From assembly GCF_009769385.1 (NCBI RefSeq), contig NZ_VKAB01000058.1, forward strand, positions 1 through 40,692: DNA of 40,692 nucleotides, in the 5' to 3' direction. Below are positions 38,416-40,692 of the stretch, piece after piece. This DNA comes from Saccharothrix deserti. Its GTDB lineage: Bacteria; Actinomycetota; Actinomycetes; Mycobacteriales; Pseudonocardiaceae. The notes below the pieces were generated by a model. The model saw nothing but the letters and a program-made list of their open reading frames with translations, did no database searches and was not told where the DNA came from. The number at the start of each line of letters is the position of its first letter. Position 1 is the stretch's first letter. The position numbers and the translations under genes are program-made.

Positions 38416-40461
38416 TCAGGCGGTCGTGCCGGTGACCGACGTGCCCGACTTGGTAACGTAGTACGTCACCTTTTCGCCGCTCCAGTAGTGGAACGTGAGC
38501 GTCACCCGCGAGTCGTCATTGACCTTGTCGAAGAACTCCCGCTTCAGGATGGTTTGACGGTCCGTGTAGTTGGGCTCGAACGCGTAGCCGAACTGCTTGA
38601 AGGACGTCCAGGGTTCCGGGCCCGCGCCGGAGCCGTCGTCGTACTTGGCCTCCATCGTGGCGATCTGGTCGCCGCGGAAGGCCGTCGGGATGACGAAGGA
38701 GGCCGTCGTCCCGGTGGCGTCGGACAACACCGGGGTGTCATAGGTGATGACGTAGAACTTCCACGGCACGCCCTGGGAGAAGCGGGCCGTCAGCACCGCG
38801 TTCGTGCCGTAGTCCCGCGAGCCGCTCAGCCTGGTCAGCGCCGAGGCGGTCAGGGTGAGCTGGTCGCCGTCGAGGGTGTAGTCGACGCCGCGGGTCAGGG
38901 CGATGTTTCCGTTGTACAGCCCCGAGAACGACGTGCCGTTAAAGTTCAGCTTGATCGTCTTGGCGGTGATGGCGCTCGACCTCGCGTTGAACACCTGGTC
39001 GGTGTAGGCCGTGCCGGAGCGGATCGTCCAGCTCGACTTGATGTGCGCGAAGAGATCCGGGTCGTTCCACTGGAACGAGGTGCGGTTGAAGTGCTGGCCG
39101 TTGTCCCAGAGCATCGTGGTGAGCTTCTTGGTACGCGCGTAGTGGCCGAAGTACTCGAAGAACTTCAGCTTCTCGCCCTGCTCGACGGTGCCGGTGTGCT
39201 GGTCGAAGCCGAGCAGGCCGTACTCACCGATGATCACCGGGATGCCTCGCGCGACGAAGCTGTTGTGCACGCGGTCGAAGTCGTCGGTGAGGTACTGCTG
39301 GACACTTGCGTCGAAGCGCGTGCCACCCGCGACGTTCGCGCTGAACGGCCAGTAGCCGTAGTAGTGCACGGTCGCGATCAGGTTGGGGTCGTTGAGCCCG
39401 CGGATCTGCTCCACCAGCGGGTCGACGTACACCTGCTCGGACGAGGTGTGCAGGGTCGGCAGGACCAGGAGGCGCTTGGCGTTGTTGCCGCCCGAACGGC
39501 GCACGATGTCGTAGAACGACGCGTTCAGCTCGGCGTTCAGCTGAATCTCCTGCGGCTTGCCGGTGCTCCCGGTGAACTGCGGCTCGTTCCAGCTCTCGAA
39601 CGTCAGCTTGGGCCCGAACTCGTTGAAGGCGCCCGCCAGCTGCGTCCAGATCTTGTTGAACTGGTTGAGCACCTGGTCGTGCTCGGTCGGCATCTTCCAG
39701 GTCCACTGCCACGAGTCGTGGTGGAGGTTGATCATGACGTACAGGTCGCGCGCCAACGCCCAGCGCACGACCTCCTTGACGCGGGCCAGGTACGCCGCGT
39801 CGATCGTGTGGTCCGGCCCCGGGCCCACGCGCGCGGTCCACGTGACGGGGAGGCGGACGCTCTTGAAGCCCTGCGCCTTCACGTTGTCCAGCAGGGCTTC
39901 CGTGATGCGCGGATTGCCCCAGGACGTCTCGTCGTGGGGCATCCCGACCGAGTCCAGCGTGTTGCCGAGGTTCCACCCCGGCTGCATCGCCGCGGTGTGC
40001 TCCATGGCGGTGAGCTGCTTCCCGCCGTGGACGCAGGTGACGCCGTTGAGCGAGAACGACAACGGCGCCGTGTTGGCTTCCGCCCAGGTGCCGATGAAAC
40101 CGAACTTCACCGTCTTGTTCGTCGCCACCTTGGCGTTGTAGCCGGCGTCCGCGGCGGTGACCTGGTTGTCGGACTCGGTCAGCTTCGCGTTCCAGGCGTT
40201 GCGGACCTGCTGACCGGACGGCCACTCCCAGCTCAGCTGCCAGCCGTCGACCGCGGCGCCGTGGTTGGTCACGGCGACGTCGGCGTTGAAGCCACCCGAC
40301 CACTGGCCCGTGACCGAGTACGCCACGGTGCACCCGGCCTCCGCCGCGACGGCCTCGTTCGCCGTCACCGTGACCAGGCTCGCGGTCAGGGTCGCGACCC
40401 CGGCCGCCACGACGCCGATCCGGTGACGGACCGGTCGTGTCCTCCTGCGCAATCCGAACAT
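38416..40461 (-). CDS. Secreted CBM2-GH5-X2-CBM46 endo-beta-glucanase (GH5_4-like)
   Basis: A 681-residue four-module enzyme. The ATG at 40461 has TGAGGAGTTCC upstream, itself overlapping the in-frame ATG at 40473, so 40461 is preferred. After the signal peptide (ending near NEAVAAEAG), CBM2 (about 42-140) reads CTVAYSVTGQWSGGFNADVA. GH5 (about 150-455) has QPGWNLGNTLDSVG, acid/base Glu in LTFESWNEPQFTG and nucleophile Glu in VIIGEYGLLGF. An Ig-like X2 domain follows (TSFSGLYNGNIALTRGVDYT), then a C-terminal domain rich in aromatics (EPWTSFKQFGYAFEPNYTDR, VTLTFHYWSGEKVTYYVT) that looks like CBM46. GH5_4-X2-CBM46 enzymes are known to act on xyloglucan and mixed-linkage glucan. The IS-like edge lies about 100 bp upstream. 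Confidence 0.92.
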   Translation of the reverse strand: MFGLRRRTRPVRHRIGVVAAGVATLTASLVTVTANEAVAAEAGCTVAYSVTGQWSGGFNADVAVTNHGAAVDGWQLSWEWPSGQQVRNAWNAKLTESDNQVTAADAGYNAKVATNKTVKFGFIGTWAEANTAPLSFSLNGVTCVHGGKQLTAMEHTAAMQPGWNLGNTLDSVGMPHDETSWGNPRITEALLDNVKAQGFKSVRLPVTWTARVGPGPDHTIDAAYLARVKEVVRWALARDLYVMINLHHDSWQWTWKMPTEHDQVLNQFNKIWTQLAGAFNEFGPKLTFESWNEPQFTGSTGKPQEIQLNAELNASFYDIVRRSGGNNAKRLLVLPTLHTSSEQVYVDPLVEQIRGLNDPNLIATVHYYGYWPFSANVAGGTRFDASVQQYLTDDFDRVHNSFVARGIPVIIGEYGLLGFDQHTGTVEQGEKLKFFEYFGHYARTKKLTTMLWDNGQHFNRTSFQWNDPDLFAHIKSSWTIRSGTAYTDQVFNARSSAITAKTIKLNFNGTSFSGLYNGNIALTRGVDYTLDGDQLTLTASALTRLSGSRDYGTNAVLTARFSQGVPWKFYVITYDTPVLSDATGTTASFVIPTAFRGDQIATMEAKYDDGSGAGPEPWTSFKQFGYAFEPNYTDRQTILKREFFDKVNDDSRVTLTFHYWSGEKVTYYVTKSGTSVTGTTA

Positions 40462-40565
40462 GGAACTCCTCATATTCTCAGGTGGAGCAACCAGCCATGA
40501 GAGCGGCGAACCCGGTCACGAACCGGTGATCGCCACTGCTTGCGGAGAGCCGCGGGACGCGGCGC

Positions 40566-40692
40566 CTAGTAGTACTTTGTTAAGTTTCGGCGTGTCGAGT
40601 TGATTGGCCATTGTGGATGGTGGTTCGGTTGCGGGGTGACTCCGGAGGAGATTGAGCGGGTGCGGCCCCGGCTGGTGGAGTTCGCTGCGCAG
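40566..40692 (+). mobile_element. Left end of an IS701-like element with start of its transposase (partial)
   Basis: GTG at 40636 opens VTPEEIERVRPRLVEFAAQ and runs off the window; this matches the N-terminus of actinobacterial IS701-family transposases. The element boundary is probably near 40566-40580, at TAGTACTTTGTTAAG, judged by the usual distance of about 60 bp to the start codon. The terminal inverted repeat and target duplication cannot be confirmed from one end. It would lie just upstream of the GH5 promoter. Confidence 0.55.

Noticed and set aside
40513..40530. CCGGT-ACCGG inverted repeat upstream of GH5 as a cellulose-regulator site
   Set aside because: Arms are only 5 bp and do not resemble the TGGGAGCGCTCCCA-type site; could be chance in this GC content.

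Overview
The window is about 40.7 kb of high-GC DNA. Codon use, GTG starts, an AfsR-type SARP regulator, a type VII secretion substrate and secreted CBM2-bearing glycosidases with poly-threonine linkers all point to a filamentous actinomycete, probably Pseudonocardiaceae (Saccharothrix, Lentzea or Actinosynnema-like). That placement is inferred from gene style only. No rRNA, tRNA or CRISPR array was seen.

Layout. (1) 1-2073 is gene debris: the 5' part of a PL1 pectate lyase with a frame break, an unidentified frameshifted remnant, an internally deleted integrase, and a tail and a head of two SDR genes. (2) 2113-9990 looks like a small specialised-metabolite locus: a 971-aa SARP/NB-ARC/TPR regulator divergent from an MFS transporter, a two-domain ATP-grasp ligase, a 34-codon ORF and a DUF6875-like protein. 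The divergent promoter region carries two triplets of TCCAG at exact 11-bp spacing, as expected for SARP operators. IS630 and IS5 scraps close its right side. (3) 11577-14125 is a compact type VII polymorphic-toxin cassette: YbaB-like protein, EspC-like substrate, WXG-like protein with a CdiA-type nuclease tail, and a SitI3-like immunity protein. (4) 14150-15821 is a second decay zone: serine recombinase debris, an in-frame fusion of aldo/keto reductase and LarE fragments, and a 46-aa stump of a fumarylacetoacetate-hydrolase-family gene. (5) 15852-24904 is an L-fucose module: GntR/FadR regulator, L-fuconate dehydratase, a three-gene sugar ABC importer and a secreted GH95 alpha-L-fucosidase. 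The broken reductase and FAH stump probably belonged to the same oxidative fucose route. (6) 24969-40461 is a hemicellulose island: GH10 xylanase, GH27 and GH36 alpha-galactosidases, a LacI regulator, CE7 esterase, GH62 arabinofuranosidase, CE1-type esterase, a GH39-like enzyme and a GH5-X2-CBM46 glucanase. The right edge enters an IS701-like element.

How it fits together. Secreted enzymes would strip fucose, galactose, arabinose and acyl groups from plant xyloglucan, xylan and galactomannan and cut the backbones. Importer and cytoplasmic enzymes (FucD, GH36, CE7) would finish the job. Related 12-14 bp operator-like sequences (GTGAGCGCTTAC type) recur upstream of the fucose, GH10, GH27 and GH62 genes, and the GH27 and GH62 promoters share the same layout, suggesting common LacI-type control. 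The natural-product-like locus and the toxin cassette are separate cargo in a strongly rearranged region.
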